Of a stretch of DNA of 64,000 nt, positions 18,038-26,712 are shown in pieces. The first letter of the stretch is position 1, and the number at the start of each line of letters is the position of its first letter. Origin of the DNA: Phenylobacterium immobile (ATCC 35973) (GTDB lineage Bacteria > Pseudomonadota > Alphaproteobacteria > Caulobacterales > Caulobacteraceae). Under the pieces are notes generated by a model. That model did not search any database, was not told the DNA's origin, and saw only the letters and a program-made list of their open reading frames with translations. The position numbers and the translations under genes were made by a program. The stretch covers positions 1 to 64,000 of the forward strand of contig NZ_CVJQ01000003.1 of the NCBI RefSeq assembly GCF_001375595.1. Direction: 5' to 3'.

Positions 18038-19255
18038 ATGCCAGTCACCGAACATATCGACCTGAGAGGCGGCCGCGTTTGTTGGCTCGAGAATGACCGC
18101 GACCTTTTCGCCGCGGAGCCTCCGCCGCAGAAGGTGGACGTGGCGATCATCGGGGCGGGCGTGACCGGCGCCATGTTGGCCGACCGCCTGACGGCCGCCG
18201 GCCGTTCGGTGGCGATGTTTGATCGCCGACCGCCGGCGCTTGGCAGCACTGCAGCTTCCACGGCCCTGGTCATGTGGGCCGCCGACACGCCGCTGACGGC
18301 GCTCGCCAAGACGCGTGGCGCGCCGGAGGCCGCGCGATGCTGGCGCAGAGTCCATGCCGCCGTTCAGGATCTGGCGGAACGCATTGCGGGTCTCGACCAG
18401 CCTTGCGCCTGGGCGGCGCGGCCCGAGGTCTATCTGGCGGGCAGCGTCCTCGAGGGCGACGATCTGCTGCACGAAGCCGACGCCCGGCGGGCGGCCGGTC
18501 TGCCCTCGGCTGCGCTGTCCGCAGACGCCGTCGCCGAACGCTTCGCCATTCCCGCACGGGCCGGACTGGTCTCAGGCGACGCCTTCGCCGTCGATCCCGT
18601 AGCGCTGACGTACGCCTTGCTGGCGCGTGCGCAGCGGCAAGGCGCGACGGTGACCTACCCCGCCGATGTCGTCGATCTTGCCGAGACCGCGGATGGCGTC
18701 TTCCTGACCCTGGCCGACGGCCGCCGGTGCAGCGCTCGCCAGGCGATCCTCGCCACCGGCTATGAAGCGCCCAGGGCCTATCTGCCGAAGGCCTTCACCC
18801 TCGGCTCCAGCTTCGCCATCGCCACAGCGCCGGGCGTCGCACCGCTGTGGCGCGAAGAGGCCCTGATCTGGGAGGCGTCGGAGCCCTACCTCTACGGCCG
18901 GGCCACCGCGGATGGCCGCATCGTGATCGGCGGCGGCGACGAGGACCTGGTCGACCCGCGACGGCGCGACGCGCTCGTCGCCAGCAAGGCCGCCTTCCTG
19001 TGCGCCAGCAGCCTGAACCTGCTGGGACGTGGCGACATCGAAGCCGACTGCGCCTGGGCCGCAACCTTTGGCCGCTCGCCCGACGGCCTTCCGGCCATCG
19101 GGCCGATCCGCGGATCGTCAGCGCTCTGGCTTGCCAGCGGCTTCGGCGGCAATGGCGTCACCTTCGCCAGCCTGGCCGCCAGCATGATCACGGCGGCCAT
19201 AACTGGCGCGCCGGACGCCGACATGGACTGCTTTTCGCCTTACCGGTTTGGCTGA
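18038..19255 (+). CDS. FAD-dependent oxidoreductase, DAO family
   Basis: The 405-residue protein has the dinucleotide motif Ile-Ile-Gly-Ala-Gly-Val-Thr-Gly near residue 37 and a DAO-family C-terminus with Gly-Ser-Ser-Ala-Leu-Trp-Leu-Ala-Ser-Gly-Phe-Gly-Gly-Asn-Gly. It resembles glycine/D-amino-acid oxidases and gamma-glutamylputrescine oxidase-like proteins of the cytoplasm. GGAGCGCC precedes the ATG. It stands alone, divergent from mobA across about 250 bases with no gene. The substrate amine is unknown. Confidence 0.85.
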   Translation: MPVTEHIDLRGGRVCWLENDRDLFAAEPPPQKVDVAIIGAGVTGAMLADRLTAAGRSVAMFDRRPPALGSTAASTALVMWAADTPLTALAKTRGAPEAARCWRRVHAAVQDLAERIAGLDQPCAWAARPEVYLAGSVLEGDDLLHEADARRAAGLPSAALSADAVAERFAIPARAGLVSGDAFAVDPVALTYALLARAQRQGATVTYPADVVDLAETADGVFLTLADGRRCSARQAILATGYEAPRAYLPKAFTLGSSFAIATAPGVAPLWREEALIWEASEPYLYGRATADGRIVIGGGDEDLVDPRRRDALVASKAAFLCASSLNLLGRGDIEADCAWAATFGRSPDGLPAIGPIRGSSALWLASGFGGNGVTFASLAASMITAAITGAPDADMDCFSPYRFG

Positions 19256-19262
19256 ACGCGCC

Positions 19263-20399
19263 TCAGTCAGCGCGGTCCTTCAGCGAAGGCGGCGCTGGCG
19301 CCTCCAGGGGTCCGCGTGGAGCGACCTTCCGAGGCTCGTCCTTCGGCGCCGGAAACAACAGGCGGCTCAGGATGGGCAGGAGCGCAAGCAGCAACATGAA
19401 TCGCGCCAGATGGTGGACCGCCACATAGGCGGGTTCGGCATGAAAGGTGAGCGCAAGGGCGATCATCACGTCGATGCTGCCAGGGGCAAAGGCCAGGACG
19501 CCGGCGACCGGTCCAACCCCGGATATCGAGCCTGCGAAAGCCCCGACCAGGGCCGCGATTGCGCCCATGACCACCAGGACCACGAGGCTCAACGCCACCA
19601 GCCGGCCAAGCTGGCCCAGTTGCATGCCGGCGAATTTCGCCCCGATCGTCACCCCCATGCAGGCGCCAGCGAGCGCCAGAACCAGAGGCGGCACGCTCGC
19701 GTCGACCAGCCCCATGGCGTGCAACGTCGCGCTGGCGATCATGGGACCCAGGAAATCGGCCGAGGGAAAACGCAGGCGTCGGGCGATCGCGATGCTGCCG
19801 ATCGACGCCGCGATCATCATCGCCCAGCTCGCGGGATCGCCATAGTGGTGGACCGGCGCGCTCTGTGGATGAGCCATGGCGCCCGCGCCCAGGATCGTCG
19901 GCGCCAACATCACGAGCACCACCAACCGGAGAGTCTGGACGACGCCGACAGTCGCAAGATCGGCCTTCTGCTCCTCGGCCAGGATGACGACGGTCTGTAG
20001 CGCGCCAGGCGCGACGGAATAGAAGGCGGTGCGCTGGTCGACCTTGCCGACGGTGCGCAGGATCGCATAGCCGCAACCGCACATGAGGGCCGAGCCCGCC
20101 ACCAGCAGCGCGATGGAAAGCGGCCAGGCCGCCGCTTGGCGCAAGGTGTCCGGCGAGACCGACGCGCCACTGGCCATGCCGAGCGTGCCGGCCAGCGCCG
20201 CGTAGATGTTGGTCGGCCACAAGGTGACTCGGCCGCGGAAGGCCAGGATGGCGGCCGCCGCCATACCGCCGATGATTGCGCCGCCCGGCACATGGAGCAG
20301 GTAGAGCGGGATCCCGCCGGACAAGGCCACCAGCAGGGCGAAGCCGGCCTGCCGGGCGTCGCGCCTGATCCGATAGCCAAGGCCCAACGCCTGCGTCAT
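19263..20399 (-). CDS. AbrB-family (PF05145) membrane protein
   Basis: The 378-residue protein is a duplicated membrane protein with about ten hydrophobic segments. Each half contains Gly-Gly/Ala-rich motifs such as Val-Pro-Gly-Gly-Ala-Ile-Ile-Gly-Gly-Met. It belongs to the AbrB family, often misannotated as a transcription regulator or ammonia monooxygenase; the function is unproven and probably transport. The ATG at 20399 precedes the first hydrophobic segment, whereas the longer reading adds an Arg-rich tail from a TTG. It is convergent with the FAD oxidoreductase gene. Confidence 0.85.
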   Translation of the reverse strand: MTQALGLGYRIRRDARQAGFALLVALSGGIPLYLLHVPGGAIIGGMAAAAILAFRGRVTLWPTNIYAALAGTLGMASGASVSPDTLRQAAAWPLSIALLVAGSALMCGCGYAILRTVGKVDQRTAFYSVAPGALQTVVILAEEQKADLATVGVVQTLRLVVLVMLAPTILGAGAMAHPQSAPVHHYGDPASWAMMIAASIGSIAIARRLRFPSADFLGPMIASATLHAMGLVDASVPPLVLALAGACMGVTIGAKFAGMQLGQLGRLVALSLVVLVVMGAIAALVGAFAGSISGVGPVAGVLAFAPGSIDVMIALALTFHAEPAYVAVHHLARFMLLLALLPILSRLLFPAPKDEPRKVAPRGPLEAPAPPSLKDRAD

Positions 20400-20475
20400 T
20401 GACACCTCACCCCCGCGTCGCCCCGATGCGCGGAGGCGACGACGGCAGCCGATATCAGCAATCAACGACGAACGC

Positions 20476-20877
20476 CTAGCGCCGGGCCTTCCGTTCGGCG
20501 ACCGCCGTATGCGGCAGAGGGTCCGGACCGTGCAGATCCTGCATCGTCATTCGGCCCGTCTCATCAAGGATCTTCAGAAACGCCCGCTCGCTGGCGGCCA
20601 GGCCGACCGCCGGCGCGCGCTTCCGGCCGCGATAGATCGAGACGCCGAAGTCCTGAAGCGTCGCCTTCACCAGGGTCTGGAAGGCGCTGCTGCCGCTGGC
20701 GTACCAGCGCCGGGCGCTGATGGCGTTGGAGGTCATCAGGTCGGCGTTGACCATGTCGCGTGGCAGGCCGACGCCATAGGTCTTCTCGACCTGGGCGCCC
20801 GGCCACATCTGGGCCCCGGCCCCCGACGCCTGCGACAGAGCCCCGACCAGAACCACCACCAAAGCCAGTCGCCGCAT
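20476..20877 (-). CDS. Hypothetical secreted protein
   Basis: The 133-residue product has a clear signal peptide (Arg-Arg, then a hydrophobic core, then Ala-Gly-Ala-Gln as cleavage region near residue 23). The mature domain is about 110 residues with no cysteine pair or motif that I recognise. GGGGGTGCC precedes the ATG. It sits 48 bases downstream of the FAD/NAD(P)-binding gene on the same strand and could be the last gene of that operon. Confidence 0.7.
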   Translation of the reverse strand: MRRLALVVVLVGALSQASGAGAQMWPGAQVEKTYGVGLPRDMVNADLMTSNAISARRWYASGSSAFQTLVKATLQDFGVSIYRGRKRAPAVGLAASERAFLKILDETGRMTMQDLHGPDPLPHTAVAERKARR

Positions 20878-20925
20878 GGCACCCCCAGCCCGCCCGCCGC
20901 ATCCAGCGACGGGCTTTGCGCAATC

Positions 20926-22257
20926 CTACAGCGGGGCGGACAGGGCGCGCGCAGACAACTGCGCTCCATTGAGATCGTCGGCGACGGTGCGGGCGACCGC
21001 CTCGGCGTGGTTACGCAGGTCAGGCACCGCGATCGCCTCCCAAACGGCGCCGCGCGCCAGCGGCCCCACCACATAGAGCCGACCCACAGAGCCGGCCGCC
21101 GTAAGCCGGAAATCGGCGTCGAGCGCCAGGCCGAGGCCGAGCGGGTCACGCTCAGCTAAGCCGGCCTCCATCAGGCCGCGGACCAAGTCAGAACGCGCCG
21201 GGTCGCCGCCGAAGCCGGTGCAGTCAACGCAGGCAGCGAAGCTGCGGCGGCGCGCTAGGTCCTCGCCCCGCGTACGAATGGTCGCAGCCAGACCCTGGCC
21301 CTGGGGCTCCAGGCCTTCGAGGCGCCCCGCCTCCACCGTCCAACGGCCTTCGGCCAGGGCCTCGGCGAACGCGGCGGCGACGGTGGGCGCCATGCGGTGG
21401 CGGTGGACGTCCCACCAGGGCTGCAGATGGCGCAGGAAGCGGCGGCGTTCGGCCGGAGTCCAGGACATCCAGGCCGGCGACACCTGCGGGCGCGCGGCGT
21501 CGACGGCGCTGCGCCAGCCCACGCGAGCGGCCTCGGCGCGCAGGGTCCGCAGCGCGCGGCGCGGCGTATCGAGGAGGCCGGCCGGCGGATCGGCCAGGGG
21601 CGCGGGGCCATGCGCCCTCGGCGACAAGCCTCGGCGCGACAGCATCACGATCCGGCGGCCGGGGCGATCCAGAGTGAGGGCCGCGTCCACGGCGGTCAGG
21701 CCCGAGCCCAGCAGCAGGACCTCGTCGCCCTCGACGCCGGAGAGGTCGCTCGCCCAGGGATCGCCAACCATGCGGCCGCCGCCGTCCATCGCCGCGCCGG
21801 CGCCCAAGGCCAGGACCACGGCGTCGACGTTGAGCGTCCGTCCGACGCCCAGCAGCACGTCGTAGCGCCCGGCGGCCGTGCGGCGAATGGCGACCGCCTC
21901 GTCGTGTTCCACGAGGAGCGCGCCCGCGCCGGCGCCGGCCAGCCGCTCGCGCAGCAGACCCTGCAGATAGTCGCCGTACCGGTCGCGGCTGACGAAGGCG
22001 TCGCCCTCGGCAGCCTGACCGCCCTTGGCCAGCCACTCGACGAAATGGTCCGGGCGGTCGGCGAAGGCGCTCATGTTTCGCGCCCGGACGTTCAGCAGAT
22101 GTTGCGGGTTGGTGGTGGCATAGGCGCGGCCACGGCCGACCCGGTCGGCGCGCTCAATGAGCCGCACCTGGACGCCTGGCAGGATCGACAGAAGATGAAG
22201 GGCGGTCAGGACGCCGCTGAAGCCAGCGCCGATGACGGCGATGGAGGGGCCGCTCAC
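20926..22257 (-). CDS. FAD/NAD(P)-binding protein, NAD_binding_9 type
   Basis: The 443-residue protein opens with Ala-Val-Ile-Gly-Ala-Gly-Phe-Ser-Gly, and a second glycine-rich motif occurs near residue 185 (Leu-Leu-Leu-Gly-Ser-Gly-Leu-Thr-Ala). This is the layout of YdhS-like FAD/NAD(P)-binding proteins. It starts at a GTG that overlaps the flavin reductase stop by four bases (GTGA), so the two are translationally coupled. Its partner suggests a redox step on a flavin or an organic substrate; the reaction is unknown. Confidence 0.85.
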   Translation of the reverse strand: MSGPSIAVIGAGFSGVLTALHLLSILPGVQVRLIERADRVGRGRAYATTNPQHLLNVRARNMSAFADRPDHFVEWLAKGGQAAEGDAFVSRDRYGDYLQGLLRERLAGAGAGALLVEHDEAVAIRRTAAGRYDVLLGVGRTLNVDAVVLALGAGAAMDGGGRMVGDPWASDLSGVEGDEVLLLGSGLTAVDAALTLDRPGRRIVMLSRRGLSPRAHGPAPLADPPAGLLDTPRRALRTLRAEAARVGWRSAVDAARPQVSPAWMSWTPAERRRFLRHLQPWWDVHRHRMAPTVAAAFAEALAEGRWTVEAGRLEGLEPQGQGLAATIRTRGEDLARRRSFAACVDCTGFGGDPARSDLVRGLMEAGLAERDPLGLGLALDADFRLTAAGSVGRLYVVGPLARGAVWEAIAVPDLRNHAEAVARTVADDLNGAQLSARALSAPL

Positions 22258-22796
22258 GCGCGCTCGCGCACCTTGGCCGCGGCGACGATCTGGGCGTCGG
22301 CGACGAGACCGGTCAGGCGCCGCGCGTGATAGACCAGCGGCTCGCCCGGCGTGCTGGCGACAGCCAGGATGTCAGCGATGATGATCGCGTTGGCGCCGGC
22401 GTCGAGGCGCTGGTGGATCCGCAGTTCAAACCGCGCGAGACCGCCCTTGAACATGGGCGCGTGCGCGCACGGCAGATCCCAGGACGGCGAAGCGAAGCGT
22501 TCGCCGGCGGACCGGCTCGAGGAGAACAGCGCGGCGTCTTCGCGATCGCCTGCGGCCAGGATGACCGCCGCGCAGCGGTCTTCCGCCATCAGGGCCGCAT
22601 AGGCAGACGCATCGCGCCGGACAGTGAACAGCACCCGGGGCGGATCAACGGACAGCCCGATCAGCGAGCTGACCAGCAGCCCCTGCGGGGCGCCCTCGCG
22701 CCAGAGCGAGACAATGGCGACCCCGCTGGCGAGTTGCGCCAAGGCGTCTGTCACGTCGCGGGCGCTGTTCGCGCCGTTCCCATCCGTGATCGTCAC
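22254..22796 (-). CDS. Flavin reductase-like domain protein
   Basis: The 180-residue protein has the FMN-binding split-barrel fold of HpaC/SsuE2-type reductases. Its markers are Ser-Leu-Ile-Gly-Leu-Ser-Val-Asp-Pro-Pro-Arg-Val-Leu-Phe and Gly-Glu-Arg-Phe-Ala-Ser. Such proteins supply reduced FMN to separate monooxygenases. GTGA overlaps couple it both to the upstream hypothetical gene and to the downstream FAD/NAD(P)-binding gene. With the flavin monooxygenase genes across the divergent promoter, it may serve the organosulfur cluster. Confidence 0.87.
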   Translation of the reverse strand: MTITDGNGANSARDVTDALAQLASGVAIVSLWREGAPQGLLVSSLIGLSVDPPRVLFTVRRDASAYAALMAEDRCAAVILAAGDREDAALFSSSRSAGERFASPSWDLPCAHAPMFKGGLARFELRIHQRLDAGANAIIIADILAVASTPGEPLVYHARRLTGLVADAQIVAAAKVRERA

Positions 22797-23428
22797 AGGG
22801 CGGCTTCCCGGCGCAGGACCGCTGCATGAATGTGAATTTGCGCAGCCTCCTCCAGGGCGATGACGCGCTCCGCCGCGGCGAGCACGCCGACGGCGCTCAA
22901 TGCGACGAGCCGACCATCCGATAAGAGCACGGCCTGGACCAAGCGGTCACCCGATGATCGTTCCGCCAGGGCATCGGCGATATGGTCGGCGTCAATCAGA
23001 GGCAATTCGACCGCCTCGCCGGCCGACGTCGCCACCGACAGGACCAAGCCAGCCTTCGCCACCGCGGCGAGACCCGGGGTGCGCGCGACGGCGATCGCCT
23101 GGATGTCGCCGCGTCTATTGAGAAGTTCGGCGAAGGGCGCCGCCTCAAGGGGGCGCACTAGGCGGCCGAGACGCTCCAGTTGGTGTTCATCGGAATAGAG
23201 CGTGGCGCGCGGTTCAAGGCTGACCGACCAGGGACCGGGGTGGCTGTACTCGACCCAGACGGCCGGAGCGATCCGGGCGGTGAACTGGGTGGTGGCCGTC
23301 GGGCCGATCACCCGGGCCTCGCGCATGACGCGGAACGCCAGCGCCGCGTCGCGTGCGCCTTCGCGGGCCACGCGGTCGAGATCGATCTCCTCAAGACGGT
23401 CGGCCACCGCCAGCGCCAAGGTCGCCAT
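22793..23428 (-). CDS. Hypothetical protein, first gene of flavin-reductase operon
   Basis: The 211-residue soluble protein is rich in Ala and Glu and I do not recognise its family. The central part (about residues 45-130) looks like mixed alpha/beta with Trp-Val-Glu-Tyr-Ser-His-Pro-Gly-Pro-Trp as its most distinctive stretch. The ATG at 23428 is preferred because the longer upstream reading crosses AT-rich promoter DNA. Its stop overlaps the flavin reductase start (GTGA). It is divergent from the TonB receptor, so it probably belongs to the organosulfur region. Confidence 0.65.
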   Translation of the reverse strand: MATLALAVADRLEEIDLDRVAREGARDAALAFRVMREARVIGPTATTQFTARIAPAVWVEYSHPGPWSVSLEPRATLYSDEHQLERLGRLVRPLEAAPFAELLNRRGDIQAIAVARTPGLAAVAKAGLVLSVATSAGEAVELPLIDADHIADALAERSSGDRLVQAVLLSDGRLVALSAVGVLAAAERVIALEEAAQIHIHAAVLRREAAL

Positions 23429-23455
23429 CGCAAAATTCTCTTCATTCCTATCGAC

Positions 23456-23468
23456 TTTATAGGATAAA
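23456..23468. promoter_or_regulatory. Palindrome TTTATAGGATAAA, candidate operator
   Basis: Perfect 5-base arms flank AGG. The 8-mer ATAGGATA inside it and TCCTATCG just upstream (23446-23453) both recur, the latter on the opposite strand, in the ssuC/LysR divergent promoter at 31355-31364. This suggests a shared regulator for the two halves of the organosulfur region. Confidence 0.4.
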
Positions 23469-23590
23469 AGCCAGGCGGGGCCGTCAGGGCGTCCCGCGCG
23501 GCATGCTAGGCGCGCAGGACGCCGGAAGAGCGGCTCCGGTATAAGCTTGATCATCCATATAATCGCCGTATTGATACAAATAAACTTGCC

Positions 23591-23617
23591 AATCATTTAA
23601 GTCATATTGAAATGATT
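23591..23617. promoter_or_regulatory. Inverted repeat upstream of TonB receptor
   Basis: AATCATTT at 23591-23598 is mirrored by AAATGATT at 23610-23617 with an 11-base spacer. It lies about 126 bases before the receptor start and could be an operator or a leader hairpin. Confidence 0.4.
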
Positions 23618-23743
23618 CATGTCGTATATGAGCATTGGACTTAAGATTATCTCAGGGTGAACTGCAAACTTCTTTGATTGAAGCCGCATCATAGTCCCGC
23701 CTAAGAGTGCCTAAATTCGAACATCGCCGATATTTCTGGCGAA

Positions 23744-26659
23744 TTGGCTCACTCTATTAGGTACAAAAAATTGCTCTCCACGACGCGAAGCCGCCTGCTG
23801 GCTGGGGCCGCCCAGGCTCTACTGCTCTCCGCCGCCGCGCTCAGCGCGCCAAGCGCGCACGCCGCTGACCTCGCCGCCGACATGGCCGACACCGCCGCGG
23901 CCGATGGATTGGATGACGCCGGCGCCGTCTCCGACGTGGTCGTGACCGGCGTGCGCACGAAGGCGCAGATTGAAACCGGGCCCTTGGGCAGCCGCACGAT
24001 CCTGGAGACGCCGTTCTCCATCGCCCGCGTCGACGCCGCACAGATCACCCGGCTCGGGGCCACCACGATCGATGCTGCGTTCAACTACGACGCCTCGATC
24101 CGGCCGAACAACTCCGGCCTGGCGTCGGGCAACACCTTCAGCGTCCGCGGCCTCTCGGTCGACCTGACCAATGGCTACAAGTACGACGGCCTAGCCTTCC
24201 CCTACTGGTACCAGGACCAGCCGATCGAGGCCCTCGAGCAGGTCCAGGTGCTGAAAGGCGCTGGCGGCTTCGTCTACGGCTACGCCTCGCCCGCCGGTAT
24301 CGTGAATTTCATCTCCAAGAAGCCCACCGACAGCTTCGCGGCCAGCGGCAACATCAGCCTGCGCTCATCCAACATCTGGCGCGCCCACGTCGACGTCGGC
24401 GGCCCGTTCAAGGAGGGCGGCACGACGGGCTTCCGCCTGAACGTCGTCCACGAGGAAGGCACGCTCTACAACAAGGCCTTCAACAAGAACCAGTTCGCCA
24501 CCCTGTGGATTCAGGGCGAGATCACCCCGGAACTGACCTGGAGCGTCGACGGCTTCTACCAGCGCACCTGGCAGACCCGGCAGTCCAACAACATCACCTT
24601 CGCCCCGGGGGTCACCTACCTGGAGCCGGTGAAGGGCGCCTTGAACCTCGGCGCGCCGTCGACCTCCAAGTTCAACGACGTCGGCCAGTTCACCAGCCGC
24701 CTCAACTGGCAGATCAACCCTGACTGGAAGGCCTCGGTGGCGCTGCGCTACTCGACCATCGACGAGCGCTTCCCCGGCAACATCCCGCAGATCACCAATA
24801 ACAAGGGCGACTTCCGCTCGGGTCTGCTGAACCAGAACCGGATGTTCGTCTATTATGTCGGCCAGTGGAGCATCGACGGCAACTTCGACACCGGCCCGGT
24901 CAGCCACAACGTCATCGCCGGAGTCGACTACCTCGACGTCAACTACGACTACGACCGGCAGAACACGGCCAACGGCCTGCCCACCACGTCCTACGCCTTC
25001 AACCAGAACGGCAACATCTACACCAATGCGATCCCCGACTGGGGTTCGAACCCGGCCGCCGTCGCCTATCAGCGGCCGCCGAGCTGGTTCCGCTACCAGG
25101 AGATCCGCCAGCGGGCCCTGTTCCTCAGCGACACCTTGAAGCTCGGTCACGCCGAGCTGCTGGCCGGCGTGCGCTACACCCGCTACCGCGAAACCAACGA
25201 CGAGCCGGTGAACGCCGACACCGCCTATGAAGAAAACTCGATCACGCCGGTCTTCGCCCTCAGCTACGACGTGGCGCCGGGCGCGCGCCTCTATGTGAGC
25301 CACGTCCAGGCCCTGCAGCGCGGGGCCAACGCGCCGGAGACGGCGTCGAACTTCGGCCAGTCGCTGGGTCCGATCAAAAGCAAGCAGTACGAGGCCGGCG
25401 TGAAGGTGCAGCGCCAGGGCTGGGGCGCCAACGTCGCCCTGTTCCGCACCGAGCTGCCCTCGGACTATCTGCGCGCGCCGGCGCCCGGCCAGACGCTAGG
25501 CCTGTGGGTCCGCGACGGCGAGCGCCGCTACCAGGGCGTGGAGCTCGACACCAACTGGCGCCTCCTACCGGAATGGTACGCCTCCTTCTCGGTGGCCTAC
25601 CTTGACGCGGTCCAGACCAAGGCCGCCACCGCCGCCCTGGTGGGGACCGACGTCCCCGGCAAGGTCAGCTGGCGCAGTTCGGCGTTCCTCGAATACACGC
25701 CCAACTACCTGCCCGGCTTCAAGGCCTTCGGCGGCCTGCGCTATTCCGGCAAGGCCCGCGGCCAGACCGACAACAGCTTCCGCTATGACGCCTACACCGT
25801 GGGCGACTTGGGCGCGTCCTACCGCCTGCCGCTGAAGACCGCCGAGGTCGAAATCCGCGGCAATGTCTCGAACGTGGCTGGCAAGAAGTACTGGATCCCG
25901 AACGCCGGCGGCACCGGCCTGTCGCCGGGTGCGCCGCGCACCTACACGGTCAGCATCAACTATGCGACGGGCTCCTGGGCCCCGACCGCCCCGGGCGGCG
26001 CGCCTGCGTGGGTGGCCGACGGCTGGTATGTCGGCGCCCTGGCCGGGGCCACCAAGCTGAACAGCGCCGACTTCGACATCAAGGCGATCGTCAATCCGGC
26101 GCTGGGAACGATCGACGACGGCCTTCAAGTCAAACATCGCACGGGCTGGGAGGTCGCCGGCATCCTGGGCCACGACTTCGGAAACTTCCGCGTCGAAGGC
26201 GAAGTCAGCAACAAGCGCGTCGACGTCGATCGCATCACCCTGAAGAGCGCCGCCATTCCCCTGGAAACGCCGGCTCGGGCCGCCGGGACCTATCCAAACC
26301 CCGGCGGCGCGACCCCGGTGCTGGCGCTCATGACCAATGTGCTGGCCGACTTTGGCGGCGGCCCGGACAATCCCTGGGCCGTGGAAGTGGGCGGCGGCGT
26401 GGGCCTTGGCCGCATCAACACCCGTCGCTGGCGCTTCAACGACGCCCAGCATGGCTTCTTCCAGAACGACAACAAGACCGCCTTCGCCTGGCAGGCGATC
26501 GCCGGCGTCCGTCGCCGCGTCTCCGAGCACGTCGATCTGAACGTCCGCTACCACTACTTCGACATCCCCTCGATCAAGCTGCTCAGCGCCACGAACAACG
26601 GCCTGAAGGGCGGGGTCTCCAGCCACAGCATCCTGGCCGGCGCCACCTACAATTTCTGA
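23744..26659 (+). CDS. TonB-dependent receptor fused to a second outer-membrane beta-barrel
   Basis: The 971-residue protein has a long signal peptide ending near Ala-His-Ala-Ala. A plug domain follows (about residues 60-200, Val-Val-Val-Thr-Gly-Val-Arg, and Gly-Ala-Gly-Gly-Phe-Val-Tyr-Gly), then a 22-strand-type barrel that seems to end near residue 744 (Arg-Thr-Tyr-Thr-Val-Ser-Ile-Asn-Tyr). After a Pro/Ala/Gly linker, residues 760-971 form a separate OmpA/OMP_b-brl-like small barrel: it begins Gly-Trp-Tyr-Val-Gly-Ala-Leu, has alternating strands, and ends in Asn-Phe. The plug resembles siderophore-type receptors. The start is a TTG without a good ribosome-binding site and is uncertain. The next gene is an organosulfur-type monooxygenase, so the cargo may be a sulfur compound. 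Confidence 0.85.
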   Translation: MAHSIRYKKLLSTTRSRLLAGAAQALLLSAAALSAPSAHAADLAADMADTAAADGLDDAGAVSDVVVTGVRTKAQIETGPLGSRTILETPFSIARVDAAQITRLGATTIDAAFNYDASIRPNNSGLASGNTFSVRGLSVDLTNGYKYDGLAFPYWYQDQPIEALEQVQVLKGAGGFVYGYASPAGIVNFISKKPTDSFAASGNISLRSSNIWRAHVDVGGPFKEGGTTGFRLNVVHEEGTLYNKAFNKNQFATLWIQGEITPELTWSVDGFYQRTWQTRQSNNITFAPGVTYLEPVKGALNLGAPSTSKFNDVGQFTSRLNWQINPDWKASVALRYSTIDERFPGNIPQITNNKGDFRSGLLNQNRMFVYYVGQWSIDGNFDTGPVSHNVIAGVDYLDVNYDYDRQNTANGLPTTSYAFNQNGNIYTNAIPDWGSNPAAVAYQRPPSWFRYQEIRQRALFLSDTLKLGHAELLAGVRYTRYRETNDEPVNADTAYEENSITPVFALSYDVAPGARLYVSHVQALQRGANAPETASNFGQSLGPIKSKQYEAGVKVQRQGWGANVALFRTELPSDYLRAPAPGQTLGLWVRDGERRYQGVELDTNWRLLPEWYASFSVAYLDAVQTKAATAALVGTDVPGKVSWRSSAFLEYTPNYLPGFKAFGGLRYSGKARGQTDNSFRYDAYTVGDLGASYRLPLKTAEVEIRGNVSNVAGKKYWIPNAGGTGLSPGAPRTYTVSINYATGSWAPTAPGGAPAWVADGWYVGALAGATKLNSADFDIKAIVNPALGTIDDGLQVKHRTGWEVAGILGHDFGNFRVEGEVSNKRVDVDRITLKSAAIPLETPARAAGTYPNPGGATPVLALMTNVLADFGGGPDNPWAVEVGGGVGLGRINTRRWRFNDAQHGFFQNDNKTAFAWQAIAGVRRRVSEHVDLNVRYHYFDIPSIKLLSATNNGLKGGVSSHSILAGATYNF

Positions 26660-26664
26660 TCAAA

Positions 26665-26697
26665 GGCGGTCCCGCGAGGGACCGCCCTCTTCTTTTC
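26665..26697 (+). terminator. Intrinsic terminator after TonB receptor
   Basis: The stem GGCGGTCCC/GGGACCGCC with loop GCGA is followed by a T-rich tail (CTCTTCTTTT). It lies between the receptor and the monooxygenase gene, so it may only attenuate read-through into the latter. Confidence 0.8.
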
Positions 26698-26712
26698 CGC
26701 ATGGAGGATTTC

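Larger units (their letters stand above)
23429..23743. other. AT-rich divergent promoter region
   Basis: These 315 bases separate the leftward flavin-reductase operon from the rightward TonB receptor and are much richer in A+T than the genes around them. They contain the palindrome TTTATAGGATAAA (23456-23468) and the inverted repeat AATCATTT/AAATGATT (23591-23617). No gene is visible. Both operons are likely controlled from here. Confidence 0.7.
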
